Part shown: piece by piece, positions 42,847-52,242 of the stretch | How the letters are laid out: the number at the start of each line of letters is the position of its first letter | How positions within the stretch are numbered: the stretch's first letter is position 1 | Assembly: GCA_017631435.1 (NCBI GenBank) | Contig: JAGBTG010000020.1 | Span: 1-52,954 of the forward strand | Reading direction: 5' to 3' | From: Bacteroidales bacterium | Lineage (GTDB): Bacteria > Bacteroidota > Bacteroidia > Bacteroidales > UBA932 | DNA length: 52,954 bases | Position numbers and translations under genes: made by a program | The notes under the pieces: generated by a model | What the model was told of the DNA's origin: nothing | The model's input: the letters and a program-made list of their open reading frames with translations, nothing else | Database searches by the model: none

Positions 42847-43836
42847 ATGGTGAAATTCATGTTCATAGCCTCATTGGTAGCCGGACTGCTCCTGGCACTG
42901 GTGCCAAATCTTCTATGGATCATAGGGAAGATAATTGGCATTTTTGCCAAGTACAGGCTCCCCTATGCACCGTTCGGATACACAGCACTTGGCCTGGCAC
43001 TGCTGTTGTGGGGCCTGGTGGCCTACGGTTATAACATAGGACGCTGGAGACTGGATGTCAACCATATGGAATACTCACACCCTGATATCCCATCTGAGTT
43101 CAAGGGCTTCAGAATTGTACATATATCAGACTTGCACCTTTCCACTTTTGACGGCCACCCCGAGAAGTTGCAGCGCATCATAAACACCATCAATGCCCAG
43201 CATGCAGACCTTATCTGCTTCACCGGCGATATGGTAACCATTGGCACCCAGGAAGCTCTCCCATATACTGCCATGCTGCAGACTCTGCAATCCAAATACG
43301 GAGTTACATCGGTAATGGGCAACCACGATTTCCTCATCTACGGCAACCGCTTTGGAGGAGACTCCACAGCACACGTAGCTGCAGTGGAAGCATTTGCAGC
43401 CTACCAGAGAGACACCCTTGGATGGCACCTTTTGCGCAACTCTTTCATCCCGATAATAAAAGATTCAGCCAAAATGACAATCCTTGGAGTAGACAACAAA
43501 AGCTGCACAAACCAGGGATTCAGAAGCACAAATACCGGAGATTTGGATGCTGCAATGCAAGGAACCGACGGATTCCGTATACTCCTCTCCCACGACCCTA
43601 CCCACTGGGCCGCAGAGGTTGTCCCGCAAACAGACATTCCCCTTACCCTTTCCGGCCACACCCACGCAGCCCAAATAAAGCTGTTTGGCTACACCCCGGC
43701 ATCATGGACCTTCAAACACACCCATGGCATGTATGTGCAGGACGGCCAGACACTCTACATCAACATAGGCCTTGGATGCACTGCCCCATTCCGTCTTGGG
43801 GCTTCACCTGAGATTACCGTAATTACTCTCAGGTAA
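42847..43836 (+). CDS. Membrane-associated metallophosphoesterase (YkuE/YaeI-like)
   Basis: A 329-residue calcineurin-like phosphoesterase. Two N-terminal TM segments (residues about 5-28 and 40-60) precede the catalytic domain with all metal motifs: HISDLHLS near residue 97, CFTGDMV, VMGNHDF, SHDP and LSGHTHAAQ. This arrangement resembles the YkuE/YaeI group, whose proposed substrates are lipid or nucleotide phosphates, not settled. It is 3 bp after the DUF4491 gene and 25 bp before sbcD. Confidence 0.9.
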   Translation: MVKFMFIASLVAGLLLALVPNLLWIIGKIIGIFAKYRLPYAPFGYTALGLALLLWGLVAYGYNIGRWRLDVNHMEYSHPDIPSEFKGFRIVHISDLHLSTFDGHPEKLQRIINTINAQHADLICFTGDMVTIGTQEALPYTAMLQTLQSKYGVTSVMGNHDFLIYGNRFGGDSTAHVAAVEAFAAYQRDTLGWHLLRNSFIPIIKDSAKMTILGVDNKSCTNQGFRSTNTGDLDAAMQGTDGFRILLSHDPTHWAAEVVPQTDIPLTLSGHTHAAQIKLFGYTPASWTFKHTHGMYVQDGQTLYINIGLGCTAPFRLGASPEITVITLR

Positions 43837-43861
43837 TCTTTTTTTTATTATAAATGTAAAT

Positions 43862-45052
43862 ATGAAACTGATCCATACATCCGACTGGCATCTTGGCCAG
43901 AACTTTCACGGCTACGACAGGAGTGCAGACCACGCCGGAATGATTGCCCAACTGATAGAACTGGTAAAGGAAGAAAGACCCGATGCGCTGATAATAGCAG
44001 GGGATATATATGACATTCCTGTTCCAGGCACTGCCGTGCAAAAAGCATTTGCAGAACATATAGTTGCACTGCACAATGCCTGCCCTGCAATGACAATAGT
44101 GTGCATTTCCGGCAATCACGACAGCGCTTCCCGCCATGAAGTACACCAGACCCCTTGGGAAGCATTGAATGTAAGGATGGTTGGAAAGGCAGATATGGAA
44201 GACCTTTCATCAAATATTATCCCTCTTCCCGATAAAGGATGGATAGTGGCTGTACCCTACACAAACGACCGTTTTCTCACAGATAAGTTCTACAAGAATC
44301 TTGAACAGGCAACAAAAGAGGTAACCGGAGAGGTACTCCCCACAGTATATGTAGGACACGCAGCAATCAACGGATGCAATTTTCTGGGGCACGACATTAT
44401 GAGCGGCAGATTTGTTGGTGGAATTGAATGTACCGGCATAGATGAGATAGGTTCAATATATGATTATATAGCATTGGGACATATACACAAGGCCCAGACA
44501 TTTGACAATGGACGTGCCAGGTACAGCGGATCACCCCTACCCGTAGGATTTGACGAGATACGCAGCGGATATGAACATTCGTTCTCAATAGTTGAAATAG
44601 AATCGCACAACAGCACACCAGTTATCCGCACAAAAGAGGTTGCATGCGGTTGTCCGCTGGTGAACATACCGGCAGAAGGTTATGCCTGTTGGGATGAGGT
44701 AATGGAGGAACTCAACAATTTCCCTGCGGATATAGAGGCATATATAAGACTTAATGTCCTTCTTAAAGACCAGCAGATGCTCCCTTACAATAAAGACCAT
44801 CTGATAACCATGGCTCTGGCGGGGAAAATAGCCCATTATGCAGCAATAAATCCAACTAGGGAGATAAGCGGATCAAGGGAGAGCGCCGGTGACGGGATTG
44901 TATCACTTACAATGGAGGAACTCAAGAAGACAGAACCCCTGGATGTGCTCAAATCATATGCCACCAGCAATGACATAGTATTCTCAGATGAATACAATGA
45001 AATGTTCAATACTGTAATCAAAATTATAAACGCTACTGAGAATGAGAATTAG
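43862..45052 (+). CDS. sbcD: Exonuclease SbcCD, D subunit
   Basis: SbcD is the Mre11-type nuclease of the SbcCD complex, which cuts hairpins and palindromic DNA behind forks. The 396 residues have the phosphoesterase motifs HTSDWHLGQNFHGYDR (residues 4-20), IAGDIYD, ISGNHDS, VGHAAINGC and ALGHIHKAQ, followed by the capping domain and a C-terminal SbcC-binding tail. It overlaps sbcC by 11 bp, indicating coupled translation. The several large palindromes in this window are the type of substrate the complex attacks. Confidence 0.96.
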   Translation: MKLIHTSDWHLGQNFHGYDRSADHAGMIAQLIELVKEERPDALIIAGDIYDIPVPGTAVQKAFAEHIVALHNACPAMTIVCISGNHDSASRHEVHQTPWEALNVRMVGKADMEDLSSNIIPLPDKGWIVAVPYTNDRFLTDKFYKNLEQATKEVTGEVLPTVYVGHAAINGCNFLGHDIMSGRFVGGIECTGIDEIGSIYDYIALGHIHKAQTFDNGRARYSGSPLPVGFDEIRSGYEHSFSIVEIESHNSTPVIRTKEVACGCPLVNIPAEGYACWDEVMEELNNFPADIEAYIRLNVLLKDQQMLPYNKDHLITMALAGKIAHYAAINPTREISGSRESAGDGIVSLTMEELKKTEPLDVLKSYATSNDIVFSDEYNEMFNTVIKIINATENEN

Positions 45053-48000
45053 GAGACTTGAAATATTGAATATAGCATCAATAGAGAGTGCCGAAATTGA
45101 TTTTGACAAACAACCTTTGTCTGATGCTGAACTGTTTTTGATTACAGGTACTACAGGTGCAGGAAAAACCACAATACTGGATGCAATATGCCTTGCCCTT
45201 TACAACACCACCCCAAGAATTGCCAAAGGGTCTACAAGGGATTTTCAGGTAAACAGAGATGGCCTTACGGGTGTGGATCCCCGCAATATGATGAGGCAGA
45301 ATACAGGAGAAGCATACTCAAAGGTGTATTTCACTGGAAATGACGCAAAAGAGTACTGTGCAGAGTGGAGTGTGCAGAGAGGAAAGAAGAAAAAGCCAAG
45401 CAGTGAACTCTCAAATGCGGTATGGAGCATTGAGAATCTCACAACCGGAGAATCCGCTTCAGGAGATACATCAAAGAAACAGGATGAGGTAAAAAGAATC
45501 ATAACTGACGCTGTAGGATTGGATTTCAACCAGTTCTGCCGTACAACCATGCTTGCCCAGGGAGAGTTTACCGAATTTCTTAAAAGTGATGAAGATGCCA
45601 AAGCCGCAATCCTTGAGAAAATATCGGGATCCGGCATATACAGGAAGATAGGTGCAGAGATATTCAACCAGTTTTCCCAGGCAAAAAGGAGATTGGATGC
45701 TGAACAGGAGAAACATGCCCAGATTACTGTACTGGACAAAGAAGAGAGGAAGAGCAAGGAAGAAGAACTCATCTTTATAGATAAGGAACTTGCACAGATA
45801 GGGACAGCAATGGCCTCTATCCTCTCCTGCATTGGCTGGCTTGAAACTGAAAATGCACTTAAGGAGAAATGTGAGGTGGCAAAGCAGAACATGGAGACTG
45901 CTGCAGCAAATGTAAAGTCTGAGGAGTTCATCAGACTGGAGCACGATGTAAGGCAATGGAACGAGACAATTGATGTTAGAGGAGCGCTCATGAATTCAAT
46001 TATGCATAGGGATGCTGCAATAAAGGCCAATGGAAAACTGAGGGCACTAGAGAGAGATTTTACAGAGGCTGCTGCAGCACGGGCATATATGCAGCTATGG
46101 CTGGATTCAAAAGCAGGTGAACTGCAAAAGATGGAGGAATTTGCCAAAAGCCAGGCTGCCAATACAGAAGCGTACAGGCAGTCCCAGACAATAATTGCCA
46201 ACATTAAAGCCCAAATGGCTGCACTTGGGGATCTTGCAGGCAAAAAGGATGAATTGAAAAGGGAAACTGAAGAAAACCTTCCAAAAGCAGAAAAAATACT
46301 TGAAGTTTCATTCAAGCAGTTGGATGCAATAATGGCAGCTGTTGAATCGTCGGGAAAAGAATTGGAGAGGATAAAAGGTGAAGTTGGGGAATTTGACCTG
46401 TCGGGAAAAAGAAATGAAAAGGATTTCCTTACCCAAGTAGCTGCCATCAAGAAATCGGTTGAGGAGAACACCATTTCCGTTCTGAATGCTGAAAAATCAA
46501 TCAAGGGAAAAGAGGCAGAACTGGCAATTCTTAAAGAAAATGAGACAAAAGAAAGGGCTGAACTGGAGCGTTTGCTGCAGGAGCACCAAAGACGCAGAGT
46601 CACAATTGACACCTTTGCCCAACAGATGCGCTCAATGCTGCATCAGGGATTGGGTGATGAAGAGAATCTGTGTCCGGTGTGCGGCCAAAAGGTAACTTCT
46701 TTACCTTCAGATGCGGTACTGGACAATGAGTATAAAAAAATAGAGGCAGAGTTCAAAGCACAACAGGAAAAAGCGGCAACTGCTTCCAATGCTGTCATAA
46801 AGACCGGAAACATGATTTCATTGGAGAAGGACGCGCTTGCTCAAATACAAAAGAAACTCAATGAAGACACATCGCAGTTGGAAGAGATGATAACTGGAAG
46901 GGAGGATGCCGATTTATTGAGGAATCTCGCACAGAAGGAGATATTGAAAAAAATTGAATCCCTTGCACAACTGGTAGCAAAGGGGGAAGAACTGGATGCA
47001 AGATTCAGGAAGGTTTCTTTGGATTACACAAAACTGCTGGAAGGGAAAGGAAAGGCTGAAACCAAATATACCAATGACAAAAATGGAGTTGACAATATTA
47101 AGGGGAACATCGTCCGCCTTAATGATGAGATAAAAGCCCTGTCCCGGAATTCAGATGAGTTGGCCGGCAAAATTGGCAACATGCTTGCGGGGACCCTCCC
47201 TTGGGGAAACCTGCCACATGAGAACCCATTGGGCTTCATAAGCGAATTGTCTGCCAAGGCTGCAGAATATGATGCCAATGCAAAGAATATTGAAAAGACA
47301 AGATTGGGGATAAACTCGGCGGGAACTGTACTTGAGAATGTGGATAAAATCAGAAAGCAGATTGTGGATTTGATGCCGGGATGGGATGATGGGGAGATTG
47401 CACCGGCAGAGAAGTCCAACATGCAGGAATTGTGGATAAATCTTGTTGGAAATGTACAGTCACAATTGCAGGCTATTGAAAAATGTAAAAAAATTGGAGA
47501 AAAATATTCATATGAGATTGAGAGTTTCCTTGGAACCTATCCGCAATATTCAATGGAGAGGATCTCTGAACTCAATGGCATAAGTTTACAGACCCACAAT
47601 GCCAATGCCGAATATGTAAGCAAGAAAAGAACGGAAGTGGAATCCTGTACAGCCCAATATTTCTCTGCACAAAAGGATCTTGCAACACATCTGGAAAGGA
47701 AGCCTGAAACACTTGCTGAGGAGATGTCATTGGAAACCTTGAATGCCACAAAATCAGGTTATGATGCCAAAAGGGATGCGCACAATGTACGTAAGGGTGT
47801 ATTGGAGAAGGAAATAAAGGATGATGACTTTGCCATACAGCAGAAGGGAGATACTACCCAATTGGACAAACTTAAGGAGGAGTATGAGAAATGGAGAAGT
47901 TTCAACAAGGAATTTGGAGACAGCGAGGGTAAGGTCCTCAGCCGCATTGCCCAGAGTTATGTCCTTGGCACACTGCTCAATGCAGCCAACAAGTACCTTA

Positions 48001-48389
48001 AAAACATGGCTCCTAGATACAGTCTGCTGGTGAATCCGGGTACATTGAACCTAAAACTGGAAGACAAGTACAATGGATTTTCCACACGCAGTACCAACTC
48101 AATATCAGGAGGAGAATCATTCCTTGTTTCATTGGCTCTGGCACTTGCACTGGCAGATTTCGGGCAGCATCTGGGTGTTTCCATGCTCTTCATTGATGAG
48201 GGCTTTGGCACCCTGAGCGGTGAGGCCCTGCAAAGTGCGCTCAACACCCTTAAAACCCTGCATACAGATGTGGGACGCCAGGTTGGTATAATTTCCCACA
48301 GGGAGGAAATAAGGGAGAATATCCCTGTGCAGATAAAGGTAAACCTTGCACCCGGAACCTCAACCAGTACCGTTGAGGTGCTGGGGTAA
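45042..48389 (+). CDS. sbcC: Exonuclease SbcCD, C subunit (SMC-like ATPase)
   Basis: SbcC is the Rad50-like ATPase partner of SbcD. The 1115 residues have Walker A TGTTGAGKTTILDAICL near residue 38, the Q-loop region TMLAQGEFTEFLKS, two long coiled-coil arms, a zinc hook CPVC near residue 545 in LCPVCGQKV, the ABC signature SISGGESFLVSLALALALAD and Walker B LFIDEGFGTLS. The start at 45042 overlaps the end of sbcD. The Lys/Glu-rich coiled-coil sequence leaves a long open frame on the opposite strand (45245-46612), which is an artefact. Confidence 0.96.
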   Translation: MRIRRLEILNIASIESAEIDFDKQPLSDAELFLITGTTGAGKTTILDAICLALYNTTPRIAKGSTRDFQVNRDGLTGVDPRNMMRQNTGEAYSKVYFTGNDAKEYCAEWSVQRGKKKKPSSELSNAVWSIENLTTGESASGDTSKKQDEVKRIITDAVGLDFNQFCRTTMLAQGEFTEFLKSDEDAKAAILEKISGSGIYRKIGAEIFNQFSQAKRRLDAEQEKHAQITVLDKEERKSKEEELIFIDKELAQIGTAMASILSCIGWLETENALKEKCEVAKQNMETAAANVKSEEFIRLEHDVRQWNETIDVRGALMNSIMHRDAAIKANGKLRALERDFTEAAAARAYMQLWLDSKAGELQKMEEFAKSQAANTEAYRQSQTIIANIKAQMAALGDLAGKKDELKRETEENLPKAEKILEVSFKQLDAIMAAVESSGKELERIKGEVGEFDLSGKRNEKDFLTQVAAIKKSVEENTISVLNAEKSIKGKEAELAILKENETKERAELERLLQEHQRRRVTIDTFAQQMRSMLHQGLGDEENLCPVCGQKVTSLPSDAVLDNEYKKIEAEFKAQQEKAATASNAVIKTGNMISLEKDALAQIQKKLNEDTSQLEEMITGREDADLLRNLAQKEILKKIESLAQLVAKGEELDARFRKVSLDYTKLLEGKGKAETKYTNDKNGVDNIKGNIVRLNDEIKALSRNSDELAGKIGNMLAGTLPWGNLPHENPLGFISELSAKAAEYDANAKNIEKTRLGINSAGTVLENVDKIRKQIVDLMPGWDDGEIAPAEKSNMQELWINLVGNVQSQLQAIEKCKKIGEKYSYEIESFLGTYPQYSMERISELNGISLQTHNANAEYVSKKRTEVESCTAQYFSAQKDLATHLERKPETLAEEMSLETLNATKSGYDAKRDAHNVRKGVLEKEIKDDDFAIQQKGDTTQLDKLKEEYEKWRSFNKEFGDSEGKVLSRIAQSYVLGTLLNAANKYLKNMAPRYSLLVNPGTLNLKLEDKYNGFSTRSTNSISGGESFLVSLALALALADFGQHLGVSMLFIDEGFGTLSGEALQSALNTLKTLHTDVGRQVGIISHREEIRENIPVQIKVNLAPGTSTSTVEVLG

Positions 48390-48407
48390 GACTTTTGCAC
48401 ACAACTT

Positions 48408-49160
48408 CTACTCCACCCAATAATTCCCCAATCCGTCCCTGCAGATGGTATCCCCTTCATTAACTGTAAGGAAACCGTCGGGAACAATAAGGGAGAGCAT
48501 TGAGAAGCCCATACAGATATATGGGGCAAGGATTTTGTCACCGCAAAATTCCTGAACCTGAGGATAATTGAGGCCTGTGTAGAGTATCCTGTCCTCAGCA
48601 AAGAGATGGGTGCACTGCATATGGCGCATTTTGTGGCCAAAGAATAGTTTCTCTCCAACATCCTCAAAGCCGCATGCACAATAAAGTGAAGATGCACCTG
48701 GATTCTCCACATCCACTATCAGGCCAACTCTGCTGCAGCCCAAGGCCAGGCCCTTGCCTGTCATTGCCATAAGAAGACGTTTTCCCACACCATGGCCCCT
48801 GAACTGGGGCAATACTCCAAAAGAATCTATATAGAATTCGCCGGCCTGGGTTTCATCATCGGGAAGAGAATATCCGGGAAAGGACTTTTTAATGACTGAA
48901 ACCGTTGCGGAACGCAAAGGCTCCAACAAAGCTCCGTCATAACCTAGAACAGCCCCTGCGGGTTCGCCGTTTACTTCGGCTATCAAAGCATTCCTGTAAC
49001 TGTACTGGGTGCCTTCAGTCAGAACAATCTGCTCAAGAACTTTCATGTACTCTGCTCCGCACAAAATGGTTGCACTCTCCTCTCCCATTGCCATTGCAAC
49101 AACCCTGGCTATAAGTTTTGCATCAGCCTCAGATGCAGGCCTTATTTTTATATCTTCCAT
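48408..49160 (-). CDS. GNAT family N-acetyltransferase with extra C-terminal domain
   Basis: A 250-residue protein. Residues 1-180 form a GNAT acetyltransferase domain (KIRPASEADAKLIARVV; the acetyl-CoA site GVLPQFRGHGVGKRLL near residue 125; VDVENPGASSLYCACGFEDVG). The last ~65 residues are a separate small domain: ILYTGLNYPQVQEFCGD, then FLTVNEGDTICRDGLGNYWV. This pattern resembles small phage-associated proteins with the TGxN-EVxEFxG and GDxIxxG-GxxY motifs; from memory, not searched. An earlier in-frame Met at 49187 exists, but MEDIKIRP at 49160 is the standard GNAT beginning. It begins 4 bp after the AtoE-like gene ends, so the two share a transcript. Confidence 0.87.
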   Translation of the reverse strand: MEDIKIRPASEADAKLIARVVAMAMGEESATILCGAEYMKVLEQIVLTEGTQYSYRNALIAEVNGEPAGAVLGYDGALLEPLRSATVSVIKKSFPGYSLPDDETQAGEFYIDSFGVLPQFRGHGVGKRLLMAMTGKGLALGCSRVGLIVDVENPGASSLYCACGFEDVGEKLFFGHKMRHMQCTHLFAEDRILYTGLNYPQVQEFCGDKILAPYICMGFSMLSLIVPDGFLTVNEGDTICRDGLGNYWVE

Positions 49161-49164
49161 TACT

Positions 49165-50553
49165 TTACACCAGGAACATAAATCCAAGCACTACAATAAG
49201 CCCTACTACAAAAAGGTCTATCAGGCAGTAGCCCATAATATCCTTTGCATTAAGTTTTGCAATTGCTAGTGCCGGTAGCGCCCAGAACGGCTGTATAAGG
49301 TTAGTCCACGCATCACCGTAAGCAATGGCCATACCGGTAACTGAAGGATCCACTCCAAGCTGAACTCCGGCAGGAAGCATAATTGGAGCCTGAACAGCCC
49401 ACTGACCTCCGCCACTAGGCACAAACACATTCACAATACCGGCACTCAAGAAACTGAGCATAGGAAAAGTCTTCTCATTTGAAATTGCCACACACGCTTC
49501 GCTTATCTGTCCGGCAAGGGAAACACCCTCGGCAGAAGCTGAAGTCATTATACCCATAATACCTGCATAGAACGGGAACTGCAACAAAATGCCTGCAGAA
49601 GATGACGCAGCCTTGTTCACCGCCTTCACATATTTGATTGGAGTCTTGTGCAGCACAATACCAAGGAACATGAACAGCATAATCACATTGTTCAAATCCA
49701 GAGTACCACCTTTCAGCACAATTTTGATGAACAGATACCCTAATCCCAACAATGCTGTTATTCCCGACAGCAACATGCTGTTGTTCAATTTCTCAGATGG
49801 TGTAAGCTTCCACTCAATCCGGCACTCCTTTTCTCCTATGGCTCCACAAAGTTCCCTCTCCTGCAGATCCTCCTCCTCACCAAGCAATGCCGGATCAACG
49901 GTGAATGTCTTGTCGGGAGCAGGATGCATAATGGTGTTTACTACAGTAAGGGCAACTATTATTGCAAAAGCAATTATAAGGTTATATGTTGCAAAAATTG
50001 TCTGCGAAATGGGAATTGCTGAGGTGATTGTACCTCTTGAAACTTCTACCAAAGAAGCTCCTTCTGTAGCCATAGCCAAAGGAATTGATGCCGAAAGGCC
50101 TGAATGCCAAACCACAAATCCGCTATATGCAGATGCAATCAAAAGCCTGTAATCCACCCCTTTAACGGCACGTGCAATTTCCTTTGCAAATATGGCACCT
50201 ACAATGAGTCCAAAACCCCAGTTTATCCAGCAAGCTATTGAAGAAACCAGTGTTACAGTAGTAATTGCCGCAGCTGGAGTCTTAGGAAATGCTGCCATCT
50301 TGCGCAAGCCTTTCTTTACCAGTGGCGCATCTGCAAGGGCCGAACCGCAAACCAGCACCAATGCCATCTGCATTGAGAATGCCAAAAGGCTCCAAACACC
50401 TCCACCCCAGTTCTCAACCACCTCAAGCGGTGTCTGACCGGTAGAAAACATAGCAGCCAAAGCCGCAACAATAGTAAGAATGATTGCAAATACAAAAGGA
50501 TCAGGAAGATATTTCCTTATCATCTTCACCGACAAATCTATCAATTTCTGCAT
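49165..50553 (-). CDS. Short-chain fatty acid transporter (AtoE family)
   Basis: A 462-residue inner-membrane transporter with about 11-12 TM segments, matching the AtoE/short-chain fatty acid uptake family: KYLPDPFVFAIILTI, NWGGGVWSLLAFSMQMALVLV, SSIACWINWGFGLIVGAI, YSGFVVWHSGLSASIPL, LLQFPFYAGIMGIM, and VPSGGGQWAVQAPIMLPAG, the conserved C-terminal signature. It would import or export acetate, butyrate or acetoacetate. The preferred start is MQKLIDLS at 50553, 28 bp after a -7 box; the reading frame is open further upstream. A GNAT gene follows after 4 bp. Confidence 0.92.
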   Translation of the reverse strand: MQKLIDLSVKMIRKYLPDPFVFAIILTIVAALAAMFSTGQTPLEVVENWGGGVWSLLAFSMQMALVLVCGSALADAPLVKKGLRKMAAFPKTPAAAITTVTLVSSIACWINWGFGLIVGAIFAKEIARAVKGVDYRLLIASAYSGFVVWHSGLSASIPLAMATEGASLVEVSRGTITSAIPISQTIFATYNLIIAFAIIVALTVVNTIMHPAPDKTFTVDPALLGEEEDLQERELCGAIGEKECRIEWKLTPSEKLNNSMLLSGITALLGLGYLFIKIVLKGGTLDLNNVIMLFMFLGIVLHKTPIKYVKAVNKAASSSAGILLQFPFYAGIMGIMTSASAEGVSLAGQISEACVAISNEKTFPMLSFLSAGIVNVFVPSGGGQWAVQAPIMLPAGVQLGVDPSVTGMAIAYGDAWTNLIQPFWALPALAIAKLNAKDIMGYCLIDLFVVGLIVVLGFMFLV

Positions 50554-50581
50554 AGTTTCTATATTCAAGTTAAATTGCACA

Positions 50582-50589
50582 CAAAAGTA
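50582..50589 (-). promoter_or_regulatory. -7 box for the AtoE-GNAT operon
   Basis: TACTTTTG on the minus strand, the same octamer as at carA and the SulP gene, lies 28 bp before the ATG at 50553. No -33 box is obvious. Confidence 0.55.
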
Positions 50590-50708
50590 CAAAAAAAACC
50601 ACCACCACTACTCCAAAATATCCCTGTTCTCCCGCCATTTCCAGGACAAAACCCGTCACCCAACCCAAAATGTCCTAGAAAACGACACAAAACCAGGACA
50701 AAAAAAGA

Positions 50709-50730
50709 GCAACCCATTAAGATGGATTGC
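50709..50730 (-). terminator. Terminator of the His/Cys-rich lipoprotein gene
   Basis: A 9-bp stem with one wobble (50709-50717 with 50722-50730) and a 4-nt loop is followed on the minus strand by TCTTTTTTTG. It lies 24 bp beyond the stop codon. Confidence 0.78.
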
Positions 50731-50754
50731 CCTCATGTCTATATTGCCGTAAAA

Positions 50755-51090
50755 TTACTGTGCCTGCTCAGCTGCAGCTTTCTTTGCAGCAGCCTCTTTG
50801 CATGCATCACACTGTTTCTCTGCAGGCTGGTTGCACTCACCGTTCTCGTGGTTGCATTTGTGCTCACCCTCTGCATTGTGGTTGCACTCGTGTTTTGTAG
50901 AATCTGCAGCGTGGTTGCACTCATGTTTTGTAGAATCGCATGCATGTTTGCACTCATGACCCTCTCCGTGGTTACATACGTGCTCTGTAGCAGCTTTAGT
51001 CTCGCAGCACTCTGCCTCTTTGTTTGAATTTGAATTGCCACATGCAGCAAATGCAAATGCTACAGCAGCCATAAGCAAAAGTTTCTTCAT
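50755..51090 (-). CDS. His/Cys-rich lipoprotein, probably metal-binding
   Basis: A 111-residue lipoprotein: MKKLLLMAAVAFAFAAC with the lipobox Cys at about residue 17. The mature part is dominated by repeated CxH and HxC pairs: HVCNHGEGHECKHACDS, then STKHECNHA and STKHECNHN, ending in EKQCDACKEAAAKK. The density of Cys and His suggests binding of Zn, Cu or Ni in the periplasm. Imperfect tandem repeats of about 11-12 residues (33-36 bp) are visible at DNA level. No family is recognised. It is a single-gene unit between two minus-strand terminators. Confidence 0.8.
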   Translation of the reverse strand: MKKLLLMAAVAFAFAACGNSNSNKEAECCETKAATEHVCNHGEGHECKHACDSTKHECNHAADSTKHECNHNAEGEHKCNHENGECNQPAEKQCDACKEAAAKKAAAEQAQ

Positions 51091-51142
51091 AATTGTTATG
51101 TTTTTATTGGTAAATAATTCAGTTGGATACCTACAAAACTAC

Positions 51143-51175
51143 GAAAAAAAAGGGAGCAACCAAGCAGTCGCTCCC
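51143..51175 (-). terminator. Terminator of etfBA
   Basis: A GGGAGC/GCTCCC stem (51152-51157, 51170-51175) with partial extension is followed on the minus strand by a run of eight T. It lies 30 bp beyond the etfA stop codon. Confidence 0.82.
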
Positions 51176-51205
51176 CAAAATATCTAAATACAATTATATA
51201 TCAGA

Positions 51206-52222
51206 TTATTTTTTGATCTCTTTTGCCAATCTCTCAGTAAGCATAGGAACAATCTTGTTAACATCACCAACGATACCAAGATCTGCAACCTGGAAAATAG
51301 GAGCAAATTTATCTTTGTTGATAGCGATGATAAGCTCAGACTCCTCCATACCTGCCAAGTGCTGGATAGCACCTGAGATACCGCAAGCCAAGTATAGGTC
51401 TGGACGTACAGTTTTACCAGTCTGACCAACCTGTCTGTCATGATCCATGATACCTGCATCAACCATTGCACGTGAAGATGAAACCTCACCACCAATAACC
51501 TCAGCAAGAGCAGCAAGTTTGTCAAAGTTCTCTTTGTTACCAACACCTCTACCACCTGATACAAGTACTTTAGCCTCAGTAATGTCTACAAGACCTTTCT
51601 CAGCTTTAACTGTCTCAACTAGTTTAACGGCAAATTTAGATGAATCAAATGTTACAGCGAAAGGAATAACGTTACCGGTTCTGGTAGCATCTTTCTCTTT
51701 TTTCTGCATAACGCCTGGACGTACTGTTGCCATCTGAACACCATCTTTAGCAGCAACGATAGTAGCCATTAGGTTACCACCGAATGCAGGACGGGTCATC
51801 ATAAGTTTTCTTGCCTCCAATTTAGGATCTGAACCGTCTGAGATCTCAAGTTTAGTACAGTCTGCAGTAAGACCTTTCTCCAATCTAGCTGATAGTCTTG
51901 GAGCCAAGTCTCTACCGATTGTAGTAGCACCGAACAATACGATATCTGGGTTCATAGCAGTAATAACCTGATATACAGCCTGAGTATACTGCTCAGTAAC
52001 ATAATCTTTAAGCTCTGGAGCGTCAACTACGATAACATCATCAGCACCGTAAGCGATCAACTCGTTAGCCTGAGAAGCGATGTTGTGGCCAGCGAAAATA
52101 GCAACTACTTTATCGCCCAAAACATCAGCCAAATCTCTTGCTTTGCCAATAAGCTCTAGAGCAACAGGTTGGATTACACCCTCTCTCTGCTCTGCGAATA
52201 CATATACGTTTTTATTATTCAT
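51206..52222 (-). CDS. etfA: Electron transfer flavoprotein, alpha subunit
   Basis: EtfA, with EtfB, carries electrons between acyl-CoA dehydrogenases or other flavoenzymes and the respiratory or fermentative chain. The 338 residues have the N-terminal domain (KNVYVFAEQREGVIQPVALELIG), DIVLFGATTIGRDLAPRLSARLEKGLTADC, and the C-terminal FAD-binding domain with VSGGRGVG, SSRAMVDAG, QVGQTGKTVRPDLYLACGISGAIQHLAGM and IAINKDKFAPIF, which are family-diagnostic. It follows etfB after 20 bp. The acyl-CoA partner gene is not in the window. Confidence 0.95.
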   Translation of the reverse strand: MNNKNVYVFAEQREGVIQPVALELIGKARDLADVLGDKVVAIFAGHNIASQANELIAYGADDVIVVDAPELKDYVTEQYTQAVYQVITAMNPDIVLFGATTIGRDLAPRLSARLEKGLTADCTKLEISDGSDPKLEARKLMMTRPAFGGNLMATIVAAKDGVQMATVRPGVMQKKEKDATRTGNVIPFAVTFDSSKFAVKLVETVKAEKGLVDITEAKVLVSGGRGVGNKENFDKLAALAEVIGGEVSSSRAMVDAGIMDHDRQVGQTGKTVRPDLYLACGISGAIQHLAGMEESELIIAINKDKFAPIFQVADLGIVGDVNKIVPMLTERLAKEIKK

Positions 52223-52242
52223 TTCTTCTTAAGTTTTGGCGA

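Noticed and set aside
45245-46612. Long open frame (455 codons) antisense to sbcC
   Set aside because: It is rich in Ser, Phe and Leu with no domain, the usual shadow of a Lys/Glu-rich coiled-coil gene on the other strand.
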